From a bacterium (GTDB taxonomy: Bacteria; Acidobacteriota; Thermoanaerobaculia; Multivoradales; JAHEKO01), in assembly GCA_024224155.1 (NCBI GenBank), contig JAAENP010000154.1, positions 62,001 to 126,000 on the forward strand: a stretch of 64,000 bases of DNA, written 5' to 3'. Made by a program: the position numbers and the translations under genes. Shown here piece by piece: positions 43,931 to 52,999 of the stretch. Numbering within the stretch: position 1 is the first letter of the stretch; every line of letters begins with the position of its first letter. The notes below the pieces were generated by a model. It worked only from the letters and a program-made list of their open reading frames with translations. It did not search any database and was not told the origin of the DNA.

Positions 43931-44371
43931 ATGTTTCGGGGAAGTGCGCCAGCAAAAATCGACGATAAGGGACGGCTAAAGGTCCCGACGAACTTCCGTC
44001 GAGTCCTGGAAGAACGCTACGGCCGCGAACTGTTTCTGACATCGGTCGTCGGTGATTCGGTGCACCTCTACCCGCTGGGCGTTTGGGAAGAGTTCGAGCA
44101 ACGCCTGGCCGGTCTGCCTTCGACCGATCGGACCAAGAGACGCTATCTGGAGCGAGTTGCCTACTTCGGCCAACAGTCGCAGCTCGACTCCCAGGGCCGA
44201 GTCGTCGTGCCTCAGCTTCTCCGCGAGAGCGCGGACATGACCGGTGAGGTGGTCGTGGCCGGTCGGTTGGACCACCTCGAGGTCTGGAACCACGAGCGAC
44301 TGCTTGCGCGATTCCGCGAGCAGCCGTTTACTGACGAGGATTTCGGATACCTGAGCGAGCGCGGCATCTAG
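43931..44371 (+). CDS. mraZ: Transcriptional regulator MraZ
   Basis: 146 aa, the usual length. Two AbrB-like half domains: KIDDKGRLKVPTNFR and LDSQGRVVVPQLLRE, each with the family DxxxR core, as in the ring-forming MraZ. It represses the mra/dcw operon that it leads, and the phased repeats at 43859-43893 are the likely binding site. rsmH follows after 35 bases. Confidence 0.95.
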   Translation: MFRGSAPAKIDDKGRLKVPTNFRRVLEERYGRELFLTSVVGDSVHLYPLGVWEEFEQRLAGLPSTDRTKRRYLERVAYFGQQSQLDSQGRVVVPQLLRESADMTGEVVVAGRLDHLEVWNHERLLARFREQPFTDEDFGYLSERGI

Positions 44372-44406
44372 CCGCACTCGAGCAGAGGTTCATTGAAACG
44401 AATTGC

Positions 44407-45342
44407 GTGCAACACAAACCGGTCCTTCTTCGCGAAGTCGTCACTTTTCTGCAACCGGAGCGAGGGGGCTTGTTTGTCGATTGCACCGTGGGTCTCGGAG
44501 GACACACGGAAGCGATCCTCGAGGCAAGCGCCCAGGCTCGTGTTCTGGGTGTCGATCGCGATCCACAAGCACTGGGGGTGGCGCGGCGGCGTCTCGAGCG
44601 ATTCGGACCGCGGCTACGACTGGTCCAGGCGGATTTCGCCGATCTTCCAGACGTTCTGGAGCAGCTCGAGGAAGGACTCGCGGCAGGAGTGTTGGCGGAT
44701 CTCGGGGTCTCGTCGTTACAGCTGGATTCCGCCGAGCGCGGATTCAGCTTCAGGTGGAACGGGCCCCTTGACATGCGAATGGGAAACGAAGGTCCGACGG
44801 CAGCTGACGTCGTCAACACATACTCGGAGGAAGAGTTGCGGAACATTCTTTGGCAGCATGGTGAAGAGAGACAGGCGCGTCGGATCGCGAGGGCACTGGC
44901 GGAGGAACGTGACAGAAAGCCGCTCGAGACGACGGATGACCTGAAGCGCGTGGTTTACCGGGCCAAGGCCGGAGGCAGGTCCGGCCGTCGCGGCCGCAGG
45001 GAGGGTCGGGTGGACCCCGCGACCCGCGTATTTCAGGCGCTCAGAATCGAGGTCAACAAAGAGCTCTCGAGACTCGAAACCCTACTGGACGAGGTCATCA
45101 AGCTGGTCGAGGCCGAGGGCCGACTGGTGGTGATCTCATATCACAGCCTGGAGGATCGCCTGGTAAAGAACTCGTTGCGGCGGCTTGCTCGAGGCAAGAT
45201 CGACGAGATCACCGGCCGGCCCCACTCGGAGACCAGGGTCATCGAGGTTCTCACCAAGAAGCCGGTGCGTCCGTCCGTAGAGGAGATCGAGATCAATCCG
45301 CGGGCTAGGTCTGCCCGGCTGCGGGCGGCGAGGAGGTTGTAG
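44407..45342 (+). CDS. rsmH: 16S rRNA m4C1402 methyltransferase
   Basis: 311 aa (MraW), GTG start. SAM-binding motif VDCTVGLGGHTEAIL, then LGVDRDPQAL, DLGVSSLQLDSAERGFSF and the C-terminal ISYHSLEDRLVK. It N4-methylates C1402 of 16S rRNA. The insertion domain contains a basic stretch (YRAKAGGRSGRRGRREG) typical of the family. ftsL follows after seven bases. Confidence 0.96.
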   Translation: MQHKPVLLREVVTFLQPERGGLFVDCTVGLGGHTEAILEASAQARVLGVDRDPQALGVARRRLERFGPRLRLVQADFADLPDVLEQLEEGLAAGVLADLGVSSLQLDSAERGFSFRWNGPLDMRMGNEGPTAADVVNTYSEEELRNILWQHGEERQARRIARALAEERDRKPLETTDDLKRVVYRAKAGGRSGRRGRREGRVDPATRVFQALRIEVNKELSRLETLLDEVIKLVEAEGRLVVISYHSLEDRLVKNSLRRLARGKIDEITGRPHSETRVIEVLTKKPVRPSVEEIEINPRARSARLRAARRL

Positions 45343-45349
45343 GCGACTC

Positions 45350-45694
45350 GTGAGGCGTTCGTATGCGGTCGTTCGGCCGGTCAGCAACACCTACCTCATT
45401 CGGGAGCGTGATCGCCGACGCCGTCGAGAGCTTCTCTGGGTGGCGAGCGTCTTGCTGCCGCTCGGAGCCTGTGCTCTGGTCTACGTGTGGCTTCACGTCG
45501 AGGTGCTCCGGGTCGGCTATCGCATCCATGACCTCGAAAAGCGGGTCGAACAGCAGGTGGAGCTTGAACGACGCCTTGGGCTCGAAGCGTCGTTTCTCGA
45601 GAGCCCCAAGCGAATCGAAGAGCGTGCCATTGCCGAGCTCGGGATGTCGCCACCGGCGGCGGAACAGCTGATCTTCGCCGAGGTGGCACGGTGA
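45350..45694 (+). CDS. ftsL: Cell division protein FtsL-like
   Basis: 114 aa, GTG start. Basic cytoplasmic tail, one membrane helix (LLWVASVLLPLGACALVYVW), then a leucine-zipper-like coiled-coil (VLRVGYRIHDLEKRVEQQ) and RIEERAIAELGM. Low sequence identity is normal for FtsL; gene position between rsmH and ftsI and the topology support it. It partners FtsB and FtsQ. Its stop overlaps the ftsI start by four bases. Confidence 0.83.
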   Translation: MRRSYAVVRPVSNTYLIRERDRRRRRELLWVASVLLPLGACALVYVWLHVEVLRVGYRIHDLEKRVEQQVELERRLGLEASFLESPKRIEERAIAELGMSPPAAEQLIFAEVAR

Positions 45695-47637
45695 AGGGCC
45701 GCCTCGTGGTCTTTTTGGTCGTGATGGCCCTGTGGGCCGCGGGCATCTCGGCTCGGCTCTACCAGTTGCAGGTTGTCGAGCACGAGAGCTACGCACGGCG
45801 GGCGTTTGATCAGCAACTCCAGATGGTCGACCTGGCGCCGCCGAGGGGCACGATCTTCGACGCCCGCGGCCGCAAGCTGGCGGTTTCAATGGCGGTCGAC
45901 TCGGCCTACGTTTTGCCGCACAAGCTGGCCGATGTCGAAGACGCTGCCGAACGGATCGCCCCCATACTCGGTTCGACACCGGCCGGCGTGCTCGAGCGGC
46001 TGATCGATGAACGACCATGGCTGTGGTTGACTCGACAGCTCGATCCGCCCGTCGCCGAAGCGCTTCGAAAGCTCGACATCGAGGGCATTGGTTTCGTAGA
46101 GGAGAGCAAACGCTTCTATCCCCTGGATGAGCTCGCGGGACCGGTACTCGGGTTCGTGGGGACGGACCATTCGGGGCTGGCGGGCCTCGAATTGGCCTAC
46201 GATTCGGTCGTCTCGGGCGAGCCGATGCGTCGCCGTTTCCTGAAGGATGCTCTAAACGACCGGGTCGTGGCGCCGGGCTTCTCTTTCATCGACGCCGCGC
46301 CCGGGGCCGATCTTCATTTGACCATCGACGCCACGGTTCAGTACATCGTCGAGGACGAGCTCGCTCGAGCCCTCGAAAAGAGTCATGCGCGGGCCGGCGT
46401 TGCGGTCCTGATGCAGCCACACACGGGGGCGATTCTCGCGATGGCCTCGCTGCCGGCTTTCAATCCCAATCGGTTCGGCGACTACGAACGAGCTCAATGG
46501 CGCAACGCGGCCGTGGAGGATGCATTCGAACCGGGGTCGACCTTCAAGGCGATCACCGCGGCCGCGGCTCTCGAACGCAACCTGATCGACCCCATGGATG
46601 TCATCGACTGCGAGCAGGGTGAGATCACGATCGGCTCGACCCGGATTCGGGATCATAAACCCTTCGGGGAGTTGACGTTTCGTGAGGTGATTGCGCGTTC
46701 CAGCAACGTCGGGGCGATCAAGGCCGGCCTGCGGCTAGAGCGTTCGGAATTCTTCGATGACACCCGCCGCTTTGGTTTCGGTTCGGCGACCGATATCGAT
46801 CTTCCGGGTGAGAATTCGGGGATCGTACGCGGCGTCGAGAAGTGGTCGAAGTACGAAGCCGCTTATCTCTCCATCGGTCAGGGAATCTCGGCGACACCGG
46901 TCCAGCTGATTCGAGCCTTTGGCGCGATGGCCAACGGTGGCTACCTGGTCGAGCCCCACGTTGTCGCGACCGTCGATCGCGGCGGTCGCCGGGAGGCGCC
47001 CGCGCGCGCCGAGTCCGACGGCCCCGTGGTGAGCGCCGCGACCCTGCGGTCCTTGACCCGTCTGCTCGAGGCAGTGGTCGAGGAGGGGGGCGGAGCGCAG
47101 GCAGCGGTTCCCGGGTATCGGGTCGCCGGCAAGACCGGTACCGCCCAAAAAGCGCTCCCGGGAGTCGGTTATCTCCCGGATCGCTACGTCGCGAGCTTCT
47201 TGGGCTTCGTGCCTTCGCGTCGTCCGGAGGTCGTGGCGATGGTGATGCTCGACGAGCCTAGGGGTCTCTTCTACGGCGGCGAGGTCGCGGCTCCGGTGTT
47301 CGCTGCCATCATGACCCGCGTTCTTCCCTACTTGGGAGTTGCTCCCGGTGCTCCCGAGGACTTTGAACCGACACTCGAGACCGGTGCGCCGGTGCCTGCA
47401 ACCGGCACGTTGCTGGCTCGCACCGTACGGCCCCCAACCGGCGCGACGACAGCAAGCGACGAGATACCCGATGTCCGCGGGCTGACCGCTCGGGAAGCGA
47501 TTCAGACGCTGGCTCAAAGCGGTCTCAGGCCCAGGCTGCATGGCAGTGGCTTTGTCGAGCTGCAGTCCCCGCAGGCCGGGCGGCCGTTGACCGAGGCTGG
47601 AGGAGAGATCGAGATCTGGCTCGGAGCGAGCTCTTGA
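45691..47637 (+). CDS. ftsI: Septal peptidoglycan transpeptidase FtsI (PBP3) with PASTA domain
   Basis: 648 aa, GTG start. One N-terminal membrane helix, pedestal domain (APPRGTIFDARGRKLAVS), transpeptidase with the acylated Ser in GSTFKA near residue 282, SSN near 336 and KTGTA near 480. A single PASTA domain ends the protein (IPDVRGLTAREAIQTLAQSG). It cross-links septal peptidoglycan with FtsW. PASTA is usual in Gram-positive PBP2x/SpoVD and present in some diderms, absent from E. coli FtsI. Confidence 0.95.
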   Translation: MKGRLVVFLVVMALWAAGISARLYQLQVVEHESYARRAFDQQLQMVDLAPPRGTIFDARGRKLAVSMAVDSAYVLPHKLADVEDAAERIAPILGSTPAGVLERLIDERPWLWLTRQLDPPVAEALRKLDIEGIGFVEESKRFYPLDELAGPVLGFVGTDHSGLAGLELAYDSVVSGEPMRRRFLKDALNDRVVAPGFSFIDAAPGADLHLTIDATVQYIVEDELARALEKSHARAGVAVLMQPHTGAILAMASLPAFNPNRFGDYERAQWRNAAVEDAFEPGSTFKAITAAAALERNLIDPMDVIDCEQGEITIGSTRIRDHKPFGELTFREVIARSSNVGAIKAGLRLERSEFFDDTRRFGFGSATDIDLPGENSGIVRGVEKWSKYEAAYLSIGQGISATPVQLIRAFGAMANGGYLVEPHVVATVDRGGRREAPARAESDGPVVSAATLRSLTRLLEAVVEEGGGAQAAVPGYRVAGKTGTAQKALPGVGYLPDRYVASFLGFVPSRRPEVVAMVMLDEPRGLFYGGEVAAPVFAAIMTRVLPYLGVAPGAPEDFEPTLETGAPVPATGTLLARTVRPPTGATTASDEIPDVRGLTAREAIQTLAQSGLRPRLHGSGFVELQSPQAGRPLTEAGGEIEIWLGASS

Positions 47638-47639
47638 TC

Positions 47640-49118
47640 ATGCACGAGGTGATGCGCGCGTCAGAACTGATTCGAGGTTTGCCGATCGAAGCCCTGGAGC
47701 AGGACTTCGAAGTCACAGGCGTGACTCACGACTCCCGCAGGGTGCGTAGCGGAGATCTCTTCGTCGCCCTAGTGGGGGACCGTTTCGACGGTCGAGCCTT
47801 TGTGGCTCAGGCGCGGGCCAGAGGCGCCGCCGGAGTGCTTTCGGTGGGCGATCCCCCCGCAGACTATGACGGACCCTGGCTACGCGCCGGCGATCCGCGG
47901 GCGGCGATGGGGCTTCTGGCCGCTCGGCTGCACGATCATCCGGATCGGGATCTGGTGATGGTTGGGGTAACCGGCACCAACGGCAAGTCCACGGTGATTG
48001 CCCTGGTCGCCTCGATGCTGGAAGCCGCGGGCCGCCCCACGGGTACGGTGGGAACACTGGGCCATCGATTCGAAGATCTCGCGATCGAAGCGGGCCGCAC
48101 GACTCCCGAGGCCACCGACCTGTTCCCCTTGCTGCACGACATCGTCGAGCGCGGCGGCCAAGCGGTTGTGATGGAGGTGTCGTCGCACGCGTTGGTCCTG
48201 GATCGCGCCGCCGGCGTGGGTTTCGATGTTGCCGCCTTTACCAATCTCTCACGCGATCACTTTGATTTTCACGGTGGCTTCGAAGAGTACTTCGCCGCCA
48301 AGCGCCGACTCTTCGAGCAGCTCAAGCCTGAAGGTCGGGCGGTGTTGAATGTGGACGACCCCTACGGACGCAGGCTCGCCGATGACCTCGGAGCGCGCGG
48401 TGTACGCCTTACGACCTTCGGCGAACGTGATGGCGACGTCTCCGTGGTCGAGGCGGCGCTGTCGATTGAAGGAATCGGTGCGACGTTGCGCACGCCCCGA
48501 GGCGAGCTCTCGGTCTCGTCGCGGCTTCGCGGGCGCCTCAACCTTCTCAATCTCTCCGCGGCGGTGGCTTGTGGAGAAGCCCTCGAGCTGGACGCCGAGG
48601 CGGTCATCGCGGGTCTGGAGCGGCTCGGCCCGGTGGCCGGCCGTCTCGAGCCGGTCGATCGCGGTCAGCCCTTTCCGGTATTCATCGACTTTGCCCACAC
48701 CGATGCGGCGTTGGCCGCCAGTTTGCGCTCGCTGCGCGAGATCGCGGCTGGTCGCAAGATCGCCTGCGTCTTCGGTTGTGGGGGCGATCGCGATCCGGGA
48801 AAACGAGTGCTCATGGGTCGCGCCGCCGGCGAGCTTGCGGACCTGCCGATCGTGACATCGGACAATCCCCGTCGCGAGGATCCTCTGGCGATCATTGCCG
48901 CGGTTGAAGAGGGGCTCGAGCAGAGCGGTAACGACTCGTACCGAGTGATTCCGGATCGTCGCGAAGCGATCGCTCGGGCGATCTCGATTGCCGACGAAGA
49001 CTGGCTGGTTCTGGTTGCCGGTAAGGGGCACGAGGAAGGTCAGATCATCGGCGACGAGATCCGGCCGTTCTCCGATCGCGAGGAGCTGATCATGGCGCTG
49101 GAGGCCCGACTTGGCTAG
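47640..49118 (+). CDS. murE: UDP-MurNAc-tripeptide ligase MurE (meso-diaminopimelate type)
   Basis: 492 aa from the ATG at 47640; a TTG at 47634 overlapping the ftsI stop is an alternative. Mur ligase motifs: GTNGKSTV P-loop, EVSSHAL, FTNLSRDHFDFH, and HTDAALAASL. The acceptor-recognition motif is DNPRREDP; DNPR marks enzymes adding meso-diaminopimelate rather than lysine, so the peptidoglycan is probably A1gamma-type. It acts in the cytoplasm on UDP-MurNAc-L-Ala-D-Glu. Confidence 0.95.
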   Translation: MHEVMRASELIRGLPIEALEQDFEVTGVTHDSRRVRSGDLFVALVGDRFDGRAFVAQARARGAAGVLSVGDPPADYDGPWLRAGDPRAAMGLLAARLHDHPDRDLVMVGVTGTNGKSTVIALVASMLEAAGRPTGTVGTLGHRFEDLAIEAGRTTPEATDLFPLLHDIVERGGQAVVMEVSSHALVLDRAAGVGFDVAAFTNLSRDHFDFHGGFEEYFAAKRRLFEQLKPEGRAVLNVDDPYGRRLADDLGARGVRLTTFGERDGDVSVVEAALSIEGIGATLRTPRGELSVSSRLRGRLNLLNLSAAVACGEALELDAEAVIAGLERLGPVAGRLEPVDRGQPFPVFIDFAHTDAALAASLRSLREIAAGRKIACVFGCGGDRDPGKRVLMGRAAGELADLPIVTSDNPRREDPLAIIAAVEEGLEQSGNDSYRVIPDRREAIARAISIADEDWLVLVAGKGHEEGQIIGDEIRPFSDREELIMALEARLG

Positions 49119-50487
49119 CGGAACGATGCGGGAAGCCGCCGAAGCCATGCGTGGACAGTTGATCTACGGCGATCCGGACGCGCGCTGGACGGGTGCGGCG
49201 CTCGACTCGCGCCGGATTACAGGCGGTGAGCTGTTCTTTGCGTTCTCCGGCGAGCAGACGGACGGTCATCGGTTCGTGGATGACTCGCTCAGTCGTGGCG
49301 CCGCGGGCGCCGTGGTCGAGGAGTTGGTGGCGCCGACGGTCGCCGGCGGGCTGATCAAGGTCGACGATTCCCTGGCGGCTCTTCATTCCCTCACCCGCCA
49401 CGTCCGCGAGCGTCTGCCGGAGCGCCTGATCGCGATCACCGGGTCCACGGGCAAGACCACGACCAAGGACCTCCTGGCACAGATGCTGGAGAAACGATTC
49501 ACGGTGGCACGCAACCCGGGCAACCTCAACAATCTGCTCGGATTCCCGATCTCGCTTCTCGGCGTCCCGGATCAGACGGAGTGGATGGTGGCCGAAATGG
49601 GCATGTCGACTCCAGGCGAGCTGCGTCAGCTTGCCGAGCTGGGCCGTCCCGATTTCGTCATCTACACCAACGTGCGGCCGGTACACCTCGAATTCTTCGA
49701 GAGTCTTCAGGGTATTGCCGAAGCCAAGGCGGAGATTCTTGAGGGCCTTTCCGCCGAAGGCACGGTCATCGCGAACGCCGACGATCCGGAGCTGGTTCGA
49801 ATCGCCTCCCGCTACCCGGGGCGGAAAGTCTGGTACGGGCTCGAACAGGACGCCGAGTTTCGTGCTGAGGATGTGGTCGAGCTCGCAGGCGGCGGCAGCC
49901 GGTTCGTCTTCCGTGTCGGGAACGATCGCCATTCGGCGGATCTGCCGCTCTACGGGCGTTACAACGTCGAGAACTTCCTGGCCGCGGCGGCCTGTGCGTA
50001 CACCGTCGGGCTGCGGGTCGAGGAGATCCTTGAGGCCGCCTCGAAGGCCGAGCCCGGGTCGATGCGTGGCGTGATTCATCGCCTGCCCGAGGGCGCCTAC
50101 CTGGTAGACGACAGCTATAACTCGAATCCCGACGCGCTGTCCCAGTCGCTGGCTAGCGCTCGAGCCCTCGAGGGCAGACGCTATTGGGCCGTACTCGGGT
50201 CGATGCTCGAGCTCGGTGGGGGATCGCCCGACTTCCACCGCCAGCTCGGCCGCGAGGCGGCAGGCCTTGGCTTTGCTCCGGTTCTGGCGGTGGGCGCAGA
50301 GGCGCGCGCGCTGGCCGAGGGCGTAAGCGAGGCCGGTGGCTCGGCGATCTGGATGGAGAACGCCGAGGAAGCAGCGGTCGCGGCCCTCAAGGAGCTCGAG
50401 CCCGGCGATGTTGTTCTGGTCAAGGGCTCGCGGGGCATCGGTCTCGATGTCGTGGTGAATCGACTGCTCTCGGGAGGGAAAGAGTAG
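49111..50487 (+). CDS. murF: UDP-MurNAc-tripeptide--D-Ala-D-Ala ligase MurF
   Basis: 458 aa. The TTG at 49111 has GGAGG six bases upstream and overlaps murE by eight bases; an ATG at 49126 is less well supported. Motifs: ITGSTGKTTTKDLL, ARNPGNLNNLLGFP, AEMGMSTPGELRQL, IANADDPEL and DDSYNSNPDAL. It completes the UDP-MurNAc-pentapeptide. The D-Ala-D-Ala ligase that supplies its substrate is not in this cluster. Confidence 0.95.
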   Translation: MASGTMREAAEAMRGQLIYGDPDARWTGAALDSRRITGGELFFAFSGEQTDGHRFVDDSLSRGAAGAVVEELVAPTVAGGLIKVDDSLAALHSLTRHVRERLPERLIAITGSTGKTTTKDLLAQMLEKRFTVARNPGNLNNLLGFPISLLGVPDQTEWMVAEMGMSTPGELRQLAELGRPDFVIYTNVRPVHLEFFESLQGIAEAKAEILEGLSAEGTVIANADDPELVRIASRYPGRKVWYGLEQDAEFRAEDVVELAGGGSRFVFRVGNDRHSADLPLYGRYNVENFLAAAACAYTVGLRVEEILEAASKAEPGSMRGVIHRLPEGAYLVDDSYNSNPDALSQSLASARALEGRRYWAVLGSMLELGGGSPDFHRQLGREAAGLGFAPVLAVGAEARALAEGVSEAGGSAIWMENAEEAAVAALKELEPGDVVLVKGSRGIGLDVVVNRLLSGGKE

Positions 50488-51572
50488 TGCTTTACCACCT
50501 GCTGTTTCCGTTGGCCGAGCGCATCGCGGCTTTCAACGTTTTTCGCTACATCACGTTTCGATCGGCCGGTGCGATCGTGACGGCTGTGATTCTCTCGCTC
50601 GTCCTCGGCCCCTGGTTCATACGCCGGCTCCAGAGTTGGTCGATCGGTCAGAGCATCCGTGAAGAGGGGCCCGAAAGCCATCACACGAAGGCCGGTACCC
50701 CCACCATGGGCGGACTGCTGATTCTGTTCGCGGTTCTCGTGTCGACTCTGCTCTGGGCGAACCTCGGAGACCCCTTGATCTGGCTGGTGGTGGCCGTCAC
50801 GGTCGCGTTCGGGCTGATCGGCTTTGCCGATGATTGGCTCAAGATCCGCCGTCGGCACAGCCGCGGCCTGAGCGCGGCAACCAAATTTCTCCTACAAGCA
50901 CTGGTCGGGGCGGTCGCGGCGATCGTCATGCTGTCGCTGCCCGGGGAGTTCGAAGTGGCCTCGACGATCGCGCTCCCGTTCTTCAAGAACGCGGTCTTCA
51001 ACATCGGCTGGCTCTTCGTGCCCTTCGTTGCGCTGCTCCTGGTCGGATCGTCGAACGCGGTCAATCTGACCGACGGACTCGACGGCCTGGCGATCGGCGC
51101 GGTGCTGATTGCCGCGGCGACCTACGGCATCTTCGCCTACGTTGCCGGGAACGCGGTGGTCGCCGACTATCTTCAGGTTCCATTCGTTCGCGGTGTGGGC
51201 GAGGTGGCGGTGTTTTGCAGCGCTCTGGTCGGGGCAAGCATCGGGTTCCTGTGGTTCAACGCCCATCCGGCCGAGGTCTTCATGGGCGACGTGGGCTCGC
51301 TGGCGTTGGGCGGCGCGATTGGAACCGTGGCCGTGCTCTCCAAGCAGGAGATTGTCCTGGTTCTGGTCGGCGGACTGTTCGTGATGGAGGCCCTGTCGGT
51401 CATCCTGCAGGTGACATCTTTCAAGCTCACCGGCAAGAGGGTGCTGCGCATGGCGCCGATCCACCACCACTTCGAGCTGAGTGGCTGGTCGGAGCCCAAG
51501 ATCATCGTGCGCTTCTGGATTCTCGCGTTTCTCTTTTCGTTGATTGGACTGTCGACGTTGAAGTTGAGATGA
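50487..51572 (+). CDS. mraY: Phospho-MurNAc-pentapeptide translocase MraY
   Basis: 361 aa, exactly family length. The GTG shares its first base with the murF TAG stop; GGGAGG lies upstream. Ten-helix membrane enzyme making lipid I from UDP-MurNAc-pentapeptide and undecaprenyl phosphate. Signatures: AGTPTMGGLLIL, FADDWLKI, NLTDGLDGLAIG, FMGDVGSLALG and PIHHHFELSGW, which hold the catalytic and magnesium-binding Asp residues. Confidence 0.97.
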   Translation: MLYHLLFPLAERIAAFNVFRYITFRSAGAIVTAVILSLVLGPWFIRRLQSWSIGQSIREEGPESHHTKAGTPTMGGLLILFAVLVSTLLWANLGDPLIWLVVAVTVAFGLIGFADDWLKIRRRHSRGLSAATKFLLQALVGAVAAIVMLSLPGEFEVASTIALPFFKNAVFNIGWLFVPFVALLLVGSSNAVNLTDGLDGLAIGAVLIAAATYGIFAYVAGNAVVADYLQVPFVRGVGEVAVFCSALVGASIGFLWFNAHPAEVFMGDVGSLALGGAIGTVAVLSKQEIVLVLVGGLFVMEALSVILQVTSFKLTGKRVLRMAPIHHHFELSGWSEPKIIVRFWILAFLFSLIGLSTLKLR

Positions 51573-52999
51573 AGCAGGACCAAGAACAGCGAACCTGGCA
51601 GCGGGTTCTGGTGTATGGCCTCGGCGCCTCCGGGGCGGCAGCCGCGGAATTTCTCCGCGATCGCGGCATCGGAGTGGTGGGTGTCGACCGGCGTTACGCC
51701 GAGGATCTGGAGCTTGGCGCCCTCGCCGCGGGCGCCGCTGGCGCGGATGTCGAGCTGGTCTTGGGTGAGGAGCCGAGCCGGCTGCCGCCGGCAATCGACG
51801 CGGTGGTGGTCAGCCCGGGGATACCACTCGACAGGCCGATCCTGAAACAGGCCCGGAAGCGGGCCATCCCGGTGCTGGCCGAGGTCGAGCTCGCCTTTCC
51901 GCATCTGGACGGCCGGGTGGTGGGCATCACGGGCAGCAACGGCAAGAGTACGACCACAGCCATGACCGGAGCGCTGCTCGAGGCTTCCGGAATTGCTGCG
52001 GAGGTCTGCGGCAATATCGGAGTTCCCCTGGTGTCGGTAGTCGATGGGGCACCGGACCGAGTTTTCGTCGTCGAGCTGTCTAGCTTTCAGCTCGAGACGG
52101 TCTCCAGGTTTCGGCCCAAGGCGGCGGCTCTGCTCAACGTGTCACCGGATCATCTGGATCGACACGGTACCTTGGAAAGCTATCTCGCGGTCAAGGCGAA
52201 CCTGTTCGCGCGCCAGCAAGAGAACGACTTCGCGGTTCTCAACGCGGACGATCCCTTGGTGCGTCGGGTTGGTACCCACGCACGCAAGCGCTATTTCTCG
52301 CGCCACGAGAAGGTCGAAGACGGCTGCTATCTCGACGGAGATCTCGTGGTGGAAGTCGATCCCGAAACCGGTGCGCGCGAGCTGTTTCGTAGCTCGGACG
52401 TGGGACAGCTGGGAGCGCACAACCTCGAGAATGCGATGGCGGCCGCGCTTCTGGCTCGCTCGATGGGGGCCGCTCCGGGCGGTTTCAGCGCCGCGCTGGC
52501 TCGATTCGAAGGACTCCCTCATCGAATGGAGACCGTTGCGCTCATCGACGGCGTTCACTGGATCGACGATTCGAAGGGCACCAATGTGGCCGCGGTGCTC
52601 AAGTCGCTCGAAGCCATGCCGGAGGGCACCGTACATCTGATTCTCGGCGGTCGAGGCAAGGGCGAGAGTTTCGGGCCGTTGCGTCAGCCGGTGAGCGAGA
52701 AGGCGGCTCGTGCCTACTTGATCGGAGAGACCGCGGCCGAGCTTCGAACGGAGCTCGAGGGCTCGACGCCGCTGGAAGACGCCGGCGATCTCGAATCGGC
52801 GGTGCGGCGCGCGGCCGAAGAGGCCGTGCGAGGCGAAACCGTTCTTCTGTCGCCGGCCTGTACGAGCTTCGATCAGTACTCGAACTTCGCGGCGCGCGGC
52901 GACCACTTCCACCAGCTCGTCTGTGCTTTGGTCTCGGCGCGGTCGGCCGAAGGAGATCCGGCCGATGAAGATCCGATCGGAGGAGGCTCGAATGGCTAA
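51569..52999 (+). CDS. murD: UDP-MurNAc-L-alanine:D-glutamate ligase MurD
   Basis: 476 aa, ATG overlapping the mraY stop (ATGA). N-terminal Rossmann-type UDP-binding domain (VLVYGLGASGAAAAEFL), SPGIPLDRP, the P-loop GITGSNGKSTTT, ELSSFQLE, NVSPDHLDRHG, LNADDPLV and DDSKGTN; the C-terminal part has LILGGRGKGESF and LLSPACTSFDQYSNFAARG. It adds D-Glu to UDP-MurNAc-L-Ala. Length is normal. Confidence 0.96.
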   Translation: MKQDQEQRTWQRVLVYGLGASGAAAAEFLRDRGIGVVGVDRRYAEDLELGALAAGAAGADVELVLGEEPSRLPPAIDAVVVSPGIPLDRPILKQARKRAIPVLAEVELAFPHLDGRVVGITGSNGKSTTTAMTGALLEASGIAAEVCGNIGVPLVSVVDGAPDRVFVVELSSFQLETVSRFRPKAAALLNVSPDHLDRHGTLESYLAVKANLFARQQENDFAVLNADDPLVRRVGTHARKRYFSRHEKVEDGCYLDGDLVVEVDPETGARELFRSSDVGQLGAHNLENAMAAALLARSMGAAPGGFSAALARFEGLPHRMETVALIDGVHWIDDSKGTNVAAVLKSLEAMPEGTVHLILGGRGKGESFGPLRQPVSEKAARAYLIGETAAELRTELEGSTPLEDAGDLESAVRRAAEEAVRGETVLLSPACTSFDQYSNFAARGDHFHQLVCALVSARSAEGDPADEDPIGGGSNG